This document shows positions 53,808-64,000 of a DNA stretch of 64,000 nucleotides, piece by piece. Each line of letters opens with the position of its first letter. The stretch's first letter is position 1. Under the pieces are notes generated by a model, which was not told the origin of the DNA, ran no database searches, and saw nothing but the letters and a program-made list of their open reading frames with translations. A program made the translations under genes and the position numbers. The stretch is from Cricetomys ansorgei. Lineage: Eukaryota; Chordata; Mammalia; Rodentia; Nesomyidae. Location: assembly GCA_026225945.1 (NCBI GenBank), contig JAMJFZ010004031.1, positions 8,632,001-8,696,000 on the forward strand. The letters are read 5' to 3'.

Positions 53808-54450
53808 TATTGAAAATAGTTTTTTCCTCACATATGTATCCTGATTATGCTTTCCTTCCCTCTACTTCTCCAGGTCCTCCCCACCTCCCTCCCATCGGGA
53901 CCCACCCTTTCTGTCTCTCGCTAACAAACAAACAGGCTTCTAAGGGATAGTAATAAAATAAGAACAAAAGTTAACACATCGGAATAGGACAAAACAATCA
54001 GAAGGGAAAAAGCCCAGGAGAAGGCACAAGTCAGAGACCAACTCCTCCTCACACTCAGGAATCCCATGAACATATCCCAAATACATATATTATGGAAGCC
54101 ATGATACATATGCAAAGGGCCTCTAAGGTAAAAAGAGAGAAAATTTTATTAAGATAAATTTAAAAAAAAAAAGAAAAGGAAAAGCCCGACAGGAACCTCC
54201 GAAGATGGCGCTGGGTTCATTTTCTGGGTGTCTACTGTTGGGCATGCAGTCTGCCCCTAAAAGTGGTCTCTTTCCCCAGTGACACCCCCATGGAGAACAC
54301 AGAATTTTCATTTGCAAGGGGCTGTCAATTGGAGGTGGCTTCTGGGTTAGAGATGGGGGCCGTTGTCCGCTCCTTCTAGGACCCCGTCTGGTGCAGACCC
54401 GTTCAGGCAGCGGGGCCTTCCTTTGTCACTAACCGGTCTTTATGAACAAA
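53808..54450 (-). mobile_element. Rodent LINE-1 (Lx-like) 3' UTR
   Basis: TTTTATTGAAAATAGTTTTTTCC, TGATTATGCTTTCCTTCCCTCTAC, GGTCCTCCCCACCTCCCTCCC, TCTGTCTCTCGCTAACAAACAAACAGGC, AGTTAACACATCGGAATAGGAC, GCCCAGGAGAAGGCACAAG, CACACTCAGGAATCCCATG and, after an A-rich patch, CAGTGACACCCCC and GCTTCTGGGTTAGAGATGGGGG. About 640 bases of ordered antisense L1 3' UTR; no ORF2. Confidence 0.85.
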
Positions 54451-55979
54451 TGAATTTGCCATTTCCTGTCTGCGTCTTAATTAACAATAAAGATGAATGA
54501 ATGGCTTGGTTATTTGTAATCCAATTCCATTATACTGAAAAAAAAAAAAAGCCCACTTGACTTATGGCATCAGGCCCTGTGGTCTGCCAGAGGGCGGCCA
54601 TGCTTGGTAAGGCTCTGGCTTGGGGGGCAGATGGTCTAGGTCTTGGTAATTCCAGCTTCATTACATTACAGTCACACAATGTCCCACTCTGTGGTGCACC
54701 AGCGAGAGAACTCTGTTGACCTTTTAACTTCCCTTTAACCGTTCCAAGGGCTCGCAGATATGGTGCATGCAGTCTGTTTGTATGAGCATTAAGGGGAGAA
54801 AGCCTTTGCATGATGTAATGCTTCAAAAATCCCCCCCACTGTTTCTGAGGGAAGCAGTTGTTCTGTGGTCTGACTGGACACGCTGACTTACACTGTGAAG
54901 CTTCACAGGGTTAGGGTTAGCTCTTCCTGCACAGCCCCCAGCAGAGTGCACCGGCTTGCTCCTCTCTCAGAGACCGTACAGCGAGGAGACAGTTCACACG
55001 CGCACCGAGGGTGACACTGGATCTAGTCAGAAACTTTGGTGTCAAACCCCAGTTCCATCACTTATTTACTAGTTTGGGGAAACCCCGTTAGTGCTTGGAA
55101 GGTGGCTCTCTCCGTGTGTAACGTGGGAACAGTTAAAAACGATTTAAACGTGCGAGAACAAAAACACCCCTGTCAGGCATTCTCCCATTTTTTTCTTTGT
55201 TTCTGCTCGGTAAACCGAGTTAACTGGAAGGTATTTACATTGTTTTTAGACCTCTATCCCTGTTCCTTCTTCATCCCTGCTCCAGACTCAGAAAAATTAA
55301 GCTTGGAATTTAAGTGGGAACCTTCATGCAAACGCAAAAAAAGCCACGCCACCAACACACGCGTGTTGCAGCCAGAGTGTCCTCCACCCCGCCCCTAGTC
55401 ACACCAGCGCTTAAATCCATGACAACTACCCCGTTTTCAGAAAAGAGAAGTTTGCGGAGTCTTAGTACTGCGCCGTCTTAGTTTTCCACTGGGAAACTCC
55501 GACCTCTCACAGGTCCACCGTTATCTTCTCAGTTGGATCCCTTAGCTCTTGAGAACGTGTGTAACCTTCCCGTGATCCTGCCCCGTTCTAGAGCAGATAC
55601 CTGCCTTAGCTGATGACTTTAGTAATGTCGTCAGATGAGGTAGTCAGAAACACCTTGGGCAGGCTTTCACCTGCAGATGTGCCTACAGATGTTCCTAGTG
55701 TTGTGGGCTTCAGTGCCTAATGTTTGCAGAGATGTTCTTGGCTGTGGCCCAGCTTTGGGCTCCTGGCTGCCTCTAAGGTAGGAAAATCGCAGAGTTGAGG
55801 CCAGTCTGGACTTCACACATTCCTCATACACCCGCAAAGAGAACAGTTTCTGATGCCTGTGTAAATGTCACCCCTCTGCTCTGCCATTATTGTTACTAAC
55901 ATGGAGGTGTCATTTCATTTCGGTGAACAATAACTTTACCATTACCAGGTCCCTGCTTGGCAGTGCTCTGGCATTCACC
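54451..55979. other. No gene seen
   Basis: Unique DNA with an A14 patch at 54537-54551. A plus frame at 55036-55398 (120 codons) has no recognisable domain; it lies in single-copy-looking sequence and cannot be fully dismissed. Confidence 0.4.
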
Positions 55980-56242
55980 CAGAAAGGTCACATGTACTTA
56001 ATGTCGAGAGAAAAGTACAGACAGGATTTCTAAACCATTAAAATTGAAAGCACATATTACAGTCAAGGTCAGAAGAAGTTGTAACAATAAAAAGCATGGA
56101 CAGTCAGTAAAAATCAAGAAGGGGAAAAACTAAAAAGGAAATATGACAGTGCTTGTACTAAGATGGTGGGAATGAGAGAAACAAATATGAGTCGATTAAG
56201 TCCTAATAAACCCGTTGGTTCTCAGATACACTAGAAAGGTAA
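55980..56242 (+). mobile_element. Possible degenerate L1/HAL1 fragment
   Basis: A-rich plus-strand DNA with GTCGATTAAGTCCTAATAAACCCG and AGATACACTAGAAAGG echoes the ORF2-upstream style of old L1 or HAL1. It may continue at 56327-56770 after the ID element. Weak. Confidence 0.35.
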
Positions 56243-56326
56243 TCTAGGGCTATAGCTCTGTGGAGCACTTGTCTACCATGCTTGAGCTCTGGGTTCAGCT
56301 CCCAGCACTAGAAAACAAAAACTGGC
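56243..56326 (+). mobile_element. ID-type SINE
   Basis: TCTAGGGCTATAGCTCTGTGGAGCACTTGTCTACCATGCTTGAGCTCTGGGTTCAGCTCCCAGCAC plus a short A-rich tail. Full-length ID with both pol III boxes recognisable. Confidence 0.82.
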
Positions 56327-56787
56327 TATATGCTGTCTTCAGAATTGTATGTCAATTGACATTGCACAGAAAAGCTAAAAATTAAGCAATAGCTGACAAA
56401 TGCTAACTAACGAAACAAAATTGGTAATAAAAATTTTAGTATTAAAATATTAATATTAAATATAAAAAACTTGGGCAAAGTCATAGAAGAACAAGGGTAT
56501 AAATCTCAGAAGAAAAATTAACCGTAGTGAACATGTATGTGAATGTCTTATCATTTAATTAAAGCAAGATTTGTTTAGTGCAAATAATTCAAACAAATGA
56601 AATATGACAAAAATGTAAAAATACAAACTTTCATAACTGTACTAGGAGAATTTAACAAAATCCTTTCATAATTGGTTCAGTAAACAAAAGACACACAAGA
56701 GAGTCTTTGAATGACATCAGAATCGCTTTTGACATAACCAAACAGAAACAAAGTATTTGTAGAAACTGATTAAATGAATACTAGCTT
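56327..56787 (+). other. A-rich degenerate sequence, possibly old L1/HAL1
   Basis: Highly A-rich (AAAACTTGGGCAAAGTCATAG, GAGAATTTAACAAAATCCTTTC). Compatible with decayed L1 ORF2 sense strand but no translatable remnant. Confidence 0.35.
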
Positions 56788-56802
56788 AAAAACCTTTGTT
56801 CA

Positions 56803-56985
56803 GATCAGTCAGTGGTGCACGCCTTTAATCCCAGCGCTCAGGAGGCAGAGGCAGGCGGATCTCTCTGAATTCGAGGCCAGTCTGGTCTACAGAGTGAGTT
56901 CCAGGGCAGCCAGGAATACACAGAGAAATCCTGTCTCGAAGAACCAAACAAACAAACAAAACAAAGCAAAACGAATGAACAGACA
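56803..56985 (+). mobile_element. B1 SINE with perfect 15-bp target duplication
   Basis: AGTGGTGCACGCCTTTAATCCCAGCGCTCAGGAGGC, GAATTCGAGGCCAGTCTGGTCTACAGAGTGAG, GAGAAATCCTGTCTCGAAG, tail of AAAC units. AAAAACCTTTGTTCA occurs at 56788-56802 and 56986-57000, directly flanking the element. Confidence 0.97.
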
Positions 56986-57129
56986 AAAAACCTTTGTTCA
57001 ATGACCAAAAAAAAAAAAAAGAAGAAAGAAAAATAGACATGGGTTGAACACGTGTAGCAACAGAAAAGCATTGGAACTGATATTTGTATGTATGTTAGTT
57101 TAAAATATATTTTTACTTCTGACACATGA

Positions 57130-57960
57130 AATTCAACATCTTTATGACAACAGTTTAATAGTTACCATGTGTATATAAAGTGAAATGAGGGGGTCAAGAT
57201 CGTTGGTGTATCTAGTACACATTTCTCCTTTCTTTGTATTTCAAATGAGCAAAATTCTCTCTGCACTCTGCTTTAAAAACAAACAGTTGTTAACCACAGT
57301 TACCTGGCTGTGCTAAAGGACATTTGAACGTCCCTTCCATCCAGAGGCACCCCTCTGGCCATCTTCTTTCTCCTTCTGTGACCCTTCCCAGTGTCTGTAA
57401 GCACCACGACATTTTCTACATCTTCCAGGTCAACTGTTTTACACGTGAGAACCTGTGGTTTTCGTCCTCCAGTGCCTGCATTTCTCCTGTTAACTCGATG
57501 TTCTCTGGTTCCGTGTAGGTAGCAGCAAGCGTTGAGATTTTGTTCTTTTCTGTGGCGAAGCAATGATGTGCACACGAGTGTTCCATGTTTCCTTCTGTGG
57601 TGGACAGCCTGGTTGACTATTGTGGGGTGAGCTGAGATGAGTGTTGGGGGGGCAGGTATCTCCTCAACATCTGATTCCTTTCCACAGTAATGGGAATGCT
57701 GGATCTTACTGGAGTGTTATTTTTAGTTTTGTTTTTTTTTTGAGGAACCTCCATCGCGTTTTGCATAACAGTTGCAATAATTTACGTGCCACTAAGAGTG
57801 TGTGGAAGTTCCCCTTCTCTGCATCCTCAGCCAGCGTTTGTTATTTTTCTGTTTTGTTGTTTTGTTTTGTTTCAGATAATAGTCATCCAGCTGGAGCGAG
57901 ATGATATCATGTGGTTTTGATTTGCATTTTCCTAATGGTCAGATAGAGCTGAACTTGCAA
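57130..57960 (-). mobile_element. Ancient L1M, ORF2 end through 3' UTR
   Basis: Over 800 bases in antisense L1M order: GTTGTTAACCACAGTTACCTGGCTGTGC; CTTCTGTGACCCTTCCCAGTGTCTG; TTTTACACGTGAGAACCTGTGG; GTATCTCCTCAACATCTGATTCC; TAATGGGAATGCTGGATC; TTTTTAGTTTTG; TTGAGGAACCTCCATCGC; CATCCTCAGCCAGCGTTTG; GGAGCGAGATGATATCATGTGG; TTTTGATTTGCATTTTCC. Frames are broken, so no functional ORF2 remains. Confidence 0.85.
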
Positions 57961-57984
57961 GTTGGCTTCAGACTCATCAGGGGA

Positions 57985-58110
57985 CTTAGTTTAGGGACTC
58001 TGAGTTTGGTCATTTATCTGTAAAGTACATGATGATCATGGCTACCTCACAGGATTGCAGTGAGAAGTAACAGCGTCTGTATGTAAAGCACTTAGCTGGT
58101 GTCTGCCTGT
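57985..58110 (-). mobile_element. MIR SINE
   Basis: TCATTTATCTGTAAAGTACATGATGATCATGGCTACCTCACAGGATTGCAGTGAGAAGTAAC, then TATGTAAAGCACTTAGC is antisense MIR (catctgtaaaatgagg, ctacctcatagggttg, atgtaaagcacttag). Confidence 0.75.
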
Positions 58111-58939
58111 GATGAGGATCTGGGAAGTGACTGATGAAAGCAGCCAGTGTAGCAGCATCTCTTCCAGCCCCTTCTGGGGGCTGGTGAGAGGGTTATGCCA
58201 CAATCAATACTTCAACGCCTTTTACATAGGGATGAGGCAAAGAGCAATGTTTACAGTGTCCAGGTTCTGCCTACTTGGATGAAAAGGCTGGACCCTTTGT
58301 CTGTGACAGTTTGTGAAATATGGCAGTGGCAAATGGTTGGGTTAGCCTCCACCCCATAAAGAAAAAGATGATGCTCCCAAAACAGGAGGAGAGGAGGAAA
58401 GGAACAGTAAGTGAGCTTTGCCAGTCTGCCCTTGCCTGCTGCCCCTAGTCGGGAAGCAGAAGCAAGGAGCCCTTCCCCCTCCCCTGACTGCCTGCTGCAG
58501 GGGTGAGCTGGACTCCCGCAACCCTGTGACAGCACCACTGGCTCCTCAGTGAAGAACCAATCGCAAAAGCAGTCAGATAGCCAGCCCTGAAAAGAATTGA
58601 ATACTTCCCGGTTCTTATCTGTGCTCGGAACTTGCTATGAATTTGTGGTTTGAGGTAAACTTAGACTGTATCTAGTAGTAGTTAAAAAAAAAATCTTGCA
58701 TTAAAAAAGAAAATCTGTAGACACTGTGTACCTAACTACTTTAGTGAAAATATTTGCTCAGTTGGGGAAAATGTGAAGATAGTTAAATAATGTTCATTAG
58801 TCTCAACAAGGTTAACTGATCACTCTTGCCCCAAGACATCATCAAATGTAAGATAATTTCTTAGTGGTTAGTGTACTTTTCTCTGTCCCAGAAAATATCA
58901 GCTATTGATGAAGTTTCAGGATCAGCTTGCTAACTTGCT
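58111..58939. other. No gene seen
   Basis: Unique DNA. The minus frame 58251-58538 has no recognisable domain. Confidence 0.45.
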
Positions 58940-59065
58940 TACGTATCCTATTAACATGTAAAATGTTAGTGATGGGGGTGACTGGGTGTACAGTATACAG
59001 GCTCTCTGTACTATCTCAAATTCTTTATAGCTTTTCAGCTGCTCTAAAAAAATAAAATCCTAAAG
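58940..59065 (+). mobile_element. Ancient L1M 3' terminus
   Basis: GACTGGGTGTACAGTATACAGGCTCTCTGTACTATCTC, TTTTCAGCTGCTCTAAAAAAATAAAATCC matches the last bases of L1M elements (ctgggtgaagggtatatgggaactctctgtactat, aaatctaaaattattctaaaataaaa). Confidence 0.65.
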
Positions 59066-59071
59066 ATTGCA

Positions 59072-59660
59072 AGTAAGGGGACATAGCTCAGGGTGGTGGT
59101 TCTTAACCTCCTAATGTTTTGGCCATTTAATACAGTTCCTCATGTTATGGTGACCTCCAACCAGAAAATTATTTTCATTGCTACTTCATAACTGTAGTTT
59201 TGCTTCTGTTATGGATCATAATGTAAATATCTGATATGCAGGTGACTTAGGTGACCCCTGTGAAAGGGGTTGCAACCTACCAGTTGATAAATGCTGGTTC
59301 AGTGGTTAAAGCCCTTACCGCACAAACATGAGAACAAAAGTTTGGGTTCCAGGACCCATGTAAACCCTTGTTTGTGGCATCTTCTTGTAATTCCAGCCTC
59401 CAAAGGAGAGCCTCAGAGCCATCTGACCCATGAGATTAGTCATATTGGCAAGCTCTGGGATTGATTGAGAGACCCTTCCTTTATGAGCAAGGTGGAAGAG
59501 CAATTGAGGATTATCCCAACATCAGCCTTGGCCCTCCACATGCATGTGGACACACATACATGTGCACCCCACACATGCGTGCCCATGCGTATGAAAACAT
59601 ACACACATACACATGCACACCACACACACATGAAAATGGGAAAAAAAATAAATCTTAACA
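59072..59660 (+). mobile_element. B3 SINE interrupted by URR1
   Basis: The head AAGGGGACATAGCTCAGGG (to 59093) is separated from the body GTTCAGTGGTTAAAGCCCTTACCGCAC by the URR1 at 59094-59295. The body continues with ATGAGAACAAAAGTTTGGGTTCC, GGACCCATGTAAACCC, AATTCCAGCCTCC, GATTGATTGAGAGACCC and a CA-rich tail (59535-59635), then an A-rich end. Confidence 0.78.
59094..59295 (+). mobile_element. URR1-type hAT transposon inside a B3 SINE
   Basis: TGGTGGTTCTTAACC at the left and GTTGATAAATGCTG at the right are decayed termini. Inside are TTTAATACAGTTCCTCATG, TTATGGTGACCTCCAACC, TTCATTGCTACTTCATAACTG and GTTATGGATCATAATGTAAA. Octamers GCTCAGGG (59086-59093) and GTTCAGTG (59296-59303) agree at 6 of 8. 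Confidence 0.9.
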
Positions 59661-60294
59661 TTTTTAAATTTAAATTTTAAAAACAGAACAAGATCCATGT
59701 AGAGAAGCAAGGTTGGAGTGTTTGAAGACTTTACTGATCCCACACACCACAGCACACAAGAACATATAGATCCGCTTACTGGAACACAGAGCTAGAAACT
59801 GAACTCAGAATGTACCGTATCTGAACACTGCCACACGTTCACGTAGGGCCCTTGCCGTCTTTTGTCATCAAAGTTCTTTGCAATGTCTGATTCCAAGATG
59901 GTAAAAGGTTACTATTATTCGTATTGTAAAACTAATGTGTCTATAGTGTGGACAGCCATCTTGGCTCAACTGGCTAATCCAGATGTACAGTTCAACCCCC
60001 AAACCAGCCATCAGCTGTCAAAATGGGAAAACAGTTACTCGTGTTTCCAAAGCCAGAGCTGTAATCATGTGGTGAGTCTCCTGAGTCTGACTTTTGTCCA
60101 CAACACTCATTCAGGGCCAGTTCCCTTACTGTGGGGCTCACTTGGAAACCACACGGAGGAATCACACGGGAAATAGTTCCGACACTTGACACTTGTCTCT
60201 AGTTACCTTGCTGAAATCCAAAAACAAAAATCTCTTTTAAAGCACTTTTTAAAAAAGAATTATGCTGGGGTGGCCAAAAAGAAACCAATTTGGC

Positions 60295-60322
60295 TTTTTT
60301 TTTTTTTTTTTTTTTTTTTTTT
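60295..60322. repeat. Poly-T run (28 T)
   Basis: Uninterrupted T run without an adjoining SINE body. Phe-rich frames crossing it are artefacts. Confidence 0.95.
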
Positions 60323-61798
60323 GGCAAGAGTCAAGTTGAGCAAATTGGAGAATATTCCCGCCGATCTAGGACATGGTTTTACTCCCACACACCACTTCCT
60401 ACATCCAAAGTTCCTGTATGCTGGACCCTCCTGAGAGCTGTGGTGATTGTCAGAGGAAAGAGAATGGCCACACAGGAAAGCTAGAGGTGGCTCTGCAGCC
60501 TTCCCTGTCCGAGACAGAGACAGACATAGCCAGCCCCTCTTTCTTTCCTTCAGGCTAACATCAAAGTAACTTAGCCAGGGAGGCCGGCAACACAGTGGCT
60601 TTGTCTTCCAACCTCAGAATTAGGGCGCAGTGTCTGACAGAGTTACTAAATAGGCTGCCTGAACTTGAGACTCAGGAAGTTCAGGGTGAGTGGCTGTGGA
60701 TGCAGCAGGACCGAGAAATACGAGCCAAGACCTGGTTCTGTTCTGGTGGTAGAGAAACCCCTAGAGAAGACTGGAGACATATTGGGAACAGGACCATCAG
60801 GAGAGACTCCAGGGTGGGTATCAATATCAAGGACACCACTGCAGAAGAGTGTCCAAGCCCCAAGCTCTTACATCAGTCTGACCCTTTTTCAGTTGTGGAA
60901 CCCCAACTCTAGGCTGGAGAACCTGGGGCAGTGGACTCACCCTCTTCCCCCCTTCCCCCATAGCATGGAGTCTACCTCCAGCCTTGTCTCCTCTTTACCT
61001 GTGCCCATGAACACCCGAAAGACGCCAGGGAAGCCCAGCAGGGAGATGACCATTTCTATAGGCGCGGGGCCACCCTGTGTGAAAAAGCAGCTGGCCAATT
61101 GTATCACATGCCTCTGAGCAGTTAGAAGGGCCGCAGCAGAAGGTGCAGTGAGGAAGTACGATGTCACATGCAGCCTCACAGGAAGCTGGCCAGAGATAGC
61201 TGAGGATCGGAGCGCTGGGTCCTTCTTCCTCGGATTAAAGCCACACAGGTTAGTGCCCTTTGCTTTCTAACAAACTCTCCATGACGGCTCTAAAATACCC
61301 ACCCGATCGACTCCCTTGCCTTGAACCGACTTGAAGTGTGTCTCTAATGAAAAGAACCTGCCCTGGCTTTGAATGTAAGAGCTGTGTGTGCAAAGCTGGT
61401 AACCGCACGTCGTTAGAGGAACAAACATTGAGCCACTGTGGTGAAAATGAAATTCTCAGAATCGCTGGCTTCCTTGTTTAGAACTTCTATGCCTTAAAAA
61501 GGTAAAATAAAATAAACTTCAGATGTCCGTTGAATAAGTCATTTTGTGGAATGTAGCTAAGCCTTTTCTCAGTTTTACTTATTAGCACCAATCTGAAACA
61601 GGACCAATCAACTCGTGTTTGTGGACATGCGTGGGGCGTCTGTGGGCGCTAGAGAAGACAGATACTGCGGGTCAAGTGTGCTTCAAGGCCATGTGCAAAT
61701 GCTTCTTGGTTTTATGACTTTTCATCTCATAAAACCCATCTTTTGACTTCCATTTTATGACTAGCTCTTCCGGCCTATATTTTTTTTCTGCTCTCTTG

Positions 61799-61940
61799 CC
61801 CTTCCTCCTCTCACCCTCCCTCCCTCCCTCCCTCCCTCTCTCCCTTCTTCTCTCCCTCCTCTCCTCCTCTCTCCCTCCCTCTTTCATCTTCCCTCCCTCC
61901 CTCCTTCTCTCCCTCTGCTCTCTCCCTCCTTCCTTTCCTT
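61799..61940. repeat. 142-bp polypyrimidine tract
   Basis: C and T only except for three isolated purines, with CCCT/CTCC unit blocks. Its reverse complement resembles the GGGA-rich tract at 47.5 kb. Confidence 0.97.
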
Positions 61941-62380
61941 ACTAACACAAGCTGTGGGTAGGGAAGAGGGGGTAGGGCAGCTTGAGCGTAGAGGGGAAGT
62001 CCTCAGTTTGAGAGGCCACCCAACCTTGACTAAAGCTGAGCAGGTCTGGAGAAGCACCGCGGCTTGGTGGTGACTAGAGCCTTCCGTTGTCCAGTCGTAA
62101 TCTTGCGCTTCAGATAGTAAAGAAGATTGGGTGAGTCTAGCACAACATCTGAAAGATGGGTAAAGGGTTGTGACAGGATCACCGGAACTGGTTATCTGAT
62201 GGCCACGGAGGGATCACTTCCACGAACAGAATTTCTGACACAGTGACCGGCTGCTTCCAGATCTATAATGAACAAGGACAATGTCTCAAGTCTGTGTAAA
62301 GAGGAGGAAGGAGGTCACTTCACTCTCAAGTGGCGAAGCATTAGAACAGCTGAGTTAGCCAAGGTAGTTGCTTTGCTTTT

Positions 62381-62605
62381 TCTGGGAATGGGGACATGGC
62401 TTAGTAGATAGAGCACTTGCCTTGGGTGCACAAAGCCCTGGGTTTGATTCTCTTTGGAGCATCACATAAACTGGGTGTGGTCGTGCACACGCCTGTAATC
62501 TCAGCATCTGGGATTACAGGAGGATCAGGTCATCTTCAGTTACATAATGAGCTCAAAGTCAGTCCGAGCTCCAAGAGACCTTGTCTAAAAACAAGCGAAC
62601 GGCAG
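62381..62605 (+). mobile_element. B4 (ID-B1 composite) SINE
   Basis: ID part TCTGGGAATGGGGACATGGCTTAGTAGATAGAGCACTTGCC, GCCCTGGGTTTGATTC joined to a B1-like part ACTGGGTGTGGTCGTGCACACGCCTGTAATCTCAGC, GACCTTGTCTAAAAAC. Full-length composite; the rear half has the B4 pattern. Confidence 0.85.
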
Positions 62606-63911
62606 TAATAAGAGGGGATCAGTTTCCTGTTTCATCCCTTTCTTGGGTCTAGCTTGAGTATTCTAACATGTCTGCTCTGAAAACCAACAAGGGGAGAAAG
62701 GTCCGTGGACTCACGTGTGGCTTACATTCCAGTAATGCGAAATAACCAGGACAGCGATGAAAGTAAAGACTCGCGGTTGGTCCTGCACTGGGCTGCAGTG
62801 TACTTTTCATATTTACTATCACGTTGTGCAAGAAGATGGAGAGGAAGCTGATGCTGAGGGAGGGTTCTCTACGCCGAGATCCGAGGCTCAGTGTTTTTCT
62901 GAAACTGTTCCCTAGTGCTGACCGAAGGAGAGCGTGGTTTCAGTGGGTGGGGCAGAGCAGACTGGACGTCCCTGCCATCAGAGCCTTTGGCACAAATGCC
63001 TTGCGGGTACAGTGAGGTAGGGTGGCTTCCTGTTATATGGTGCTACCCTAGGGCACCAGGAAGAGGCCTGCGGCCCAGTGATGGCTGGCGTCCCTCGAAG
63101 GAGCACTTTGGGTCCTGTTTTGCTTTGTAAAGTTTGTCAGAGAGCTTTGCTGTTCAGGGAGCTTGTGTTATGCTAATCTGCTGTTCGTAGTAGAAAGAGC
63201 TTTTATTTTGTTAAAATGCTTTCCAGATGGCCCGACGTCTTTTTGTGTGTGCGTCTTTCCAAGAGCTACTTCCATTTCTCCTCTCCTTAGGCGTTTCTTG
63301 GCCTCTTTGCCGGCTTTCTGCTCCCACTGTGCTTGAGATGCCAGAAAGAGTTTAGAAGCGTTCTGCTTATGCACCATCCCAGGCTGGCGGGCTCTGAGAG
63401 AAAGGCGGACCCAGGATGGCGGGTGGTGGGTCCTACTGGGTGTGAGAGCACTAGTAATTTTCAGTTAGGCATTCGTGCCAAGTTAAACAAGGAGTTCAGC
63501 TTGAAGGTGTCAAGTGGGAAGAGATGAGTTGTCATCTTGAAGCTGGAGAGGAAAATGGTGACTTTCATGAGGGACAGCATGAACGTAGTACAGACTCCCT
63601 AAAGAAGAAAGGAGCAGGGCCCACAGTCTTCCTTTTCTCCCAGACCCTGACACCTCCAGCGTCTTTTCCAAAGAATCCCGTGTGATACGAGAGAAGGAGT
63701 GTGAATCAGCACCCACAGCTGTTGGGTGGGTGCTCCCACTCTACCAACTTTCTTCTTTCTGTTGAAAGGTTTTGAGACCAACTAACTAGGTACTTCCCAG
63801 AGTGCCTGTTTTGGATATTGTCAGTGGTGACGTTGGCTCCTCTGCGCTTGTGTCCACCCCTGCATTTCAGTATGTATCCTACATTAACATGCTTTAGCTT
63901 GTGATTTAGCT
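62606..63911. other. No gene seen
   Basis: Unique DNA. Overlapping short frames (62824-63015, 62915-63130, 63168-63377) have no domains. Confidence 0.45.
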
Positions 63912-64000
63912 TGTCATCACTGTGACACAATCTCTGGTGTGAGCTATGTAATGGAGGAATAATTTGTCTCGGTGCATGGTTGCAAAGGTTTCAACCCAGG
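63912..64000 (-). mobile_element. Start of a MaLR-type LTR, cut by window end
   Basis: TTGTCATCACTGTGACACAATCTC, GTCTCGGTGCATGGTTGCAAAGGTTTCAACCC follows the antisense opening of the rodent LTR class seen at 16.2 and 43.2 kb. Confidence 0.45.

Larger units (their letters stand above)
59661..62380. other. No gene seen; T28 and a polypyrimidine tract inside
   Basis: Unique DNA except T28 at 60295-60322 and the C/T tract at 61799-61940. Two overlapping plus frames (60595-60912 of 105 codons, 60665-61117 of 150 codons) have no recognisable domain and share the same DNA in different frames, so neither is trusted. Confidence 0.4.

Noticed and set aside
57130..57960. Functional LINE-1 ORF2 segment
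   Set aside because: Reading frames are interrupted throughout; only the noncoding pattern of an old element remains.
60186..60434. Phe-rich membrane peptide
   Set aside because: Produced by the T28 homopolymer; same explanation for frames at 2.9, 51.2 and 30.9 kb.
60665..61117. 150-codon plus-strand frame
   Set aside because: Overlaps another open frame of 105 codons; no domain seen.

Overview
The window is nuclear DNA from a rodent, almost certainly a muroid (mouse, rat, hamster or vole type). The evidence is its SINE content: many copies of B1 (7SL-derived), B2 (tRNA-derived), B3/B3A, ID and composite B4 elements, plus the rodent hAT transposon URR1 and MaLR-type LTRs. B1, B2 and B3 together point to Muroidea; I cannot name the species. 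There is no bacterial-style gene organisation, no CRISPR array and no dense coding.

The layout is typical of a gene-poor intergenic or long-intron region. The one strong gene-associated signal is a CpG island at about 20.6-21.48 kb, which probably holds a plus-strand promoter. It contains a short candidate first coding exon (21040-21087) ending at a good splice donor. The downstream gene would lie to the right, but no convincing second exon is visible in the remaining 43 kb, so that intron would have to be long. I do not recognise the gene. A second GC-rich patch at 7.83-8.31 kb looks like a processed retrocopy with a polyadenylation signal and an A-rich tail. A 39-nt sequence with good splice sites at 26929-26967 is a speculative exon.

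Repeats occur in layers of different age. Ancient mammalian material includes MIR and L2 fragments (about 2.2, 3.2, 12.2, 16.9, 34.5, 41.2, 43.9, 52.8 and 58.0 kb), L1M fragments (3.7, 5.5, 17.5-18.6, 29.9-30.1, 57.1-58.0 and 58.9 kb) and MLT1-type LTRs (16.6 and 17.7-18.2 kb). Rodent-lineage material includes L1 (Lx-like) 3' UTR pieces (0.3, 10.8 and 53.8 kb), MaLR-like LTRs (6.5, 16.2, 43.2, 48.4 and 63.9 kb), a probable MaLR internal region (14.3 kb), three URR1 copies (1.3, 5.9 and 59.1 kb) and about 45 SINEs. The youngest layer is simple repeats: (TG)n, (GT)n, (CA)n, poly-A/poly-T runs, and long polypurine and polypyrimidine tracts at 47.5 and 61.8 kb.

Nesting can be read in several places: URR1 inside a B3 SINE at 59.1 kb; an MLT1 LTR and later an ID/(GT)n block inside an L1M at 17.5-18.6 kb; tandem B2s at 19.6 kb; and a B2 head-to-head palindromic chimera at 25.1 kb. 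Family names rest on remembered consensus patterns read by eye, not on a database search, and most boundaries are accurate only to about 5-20 bases.
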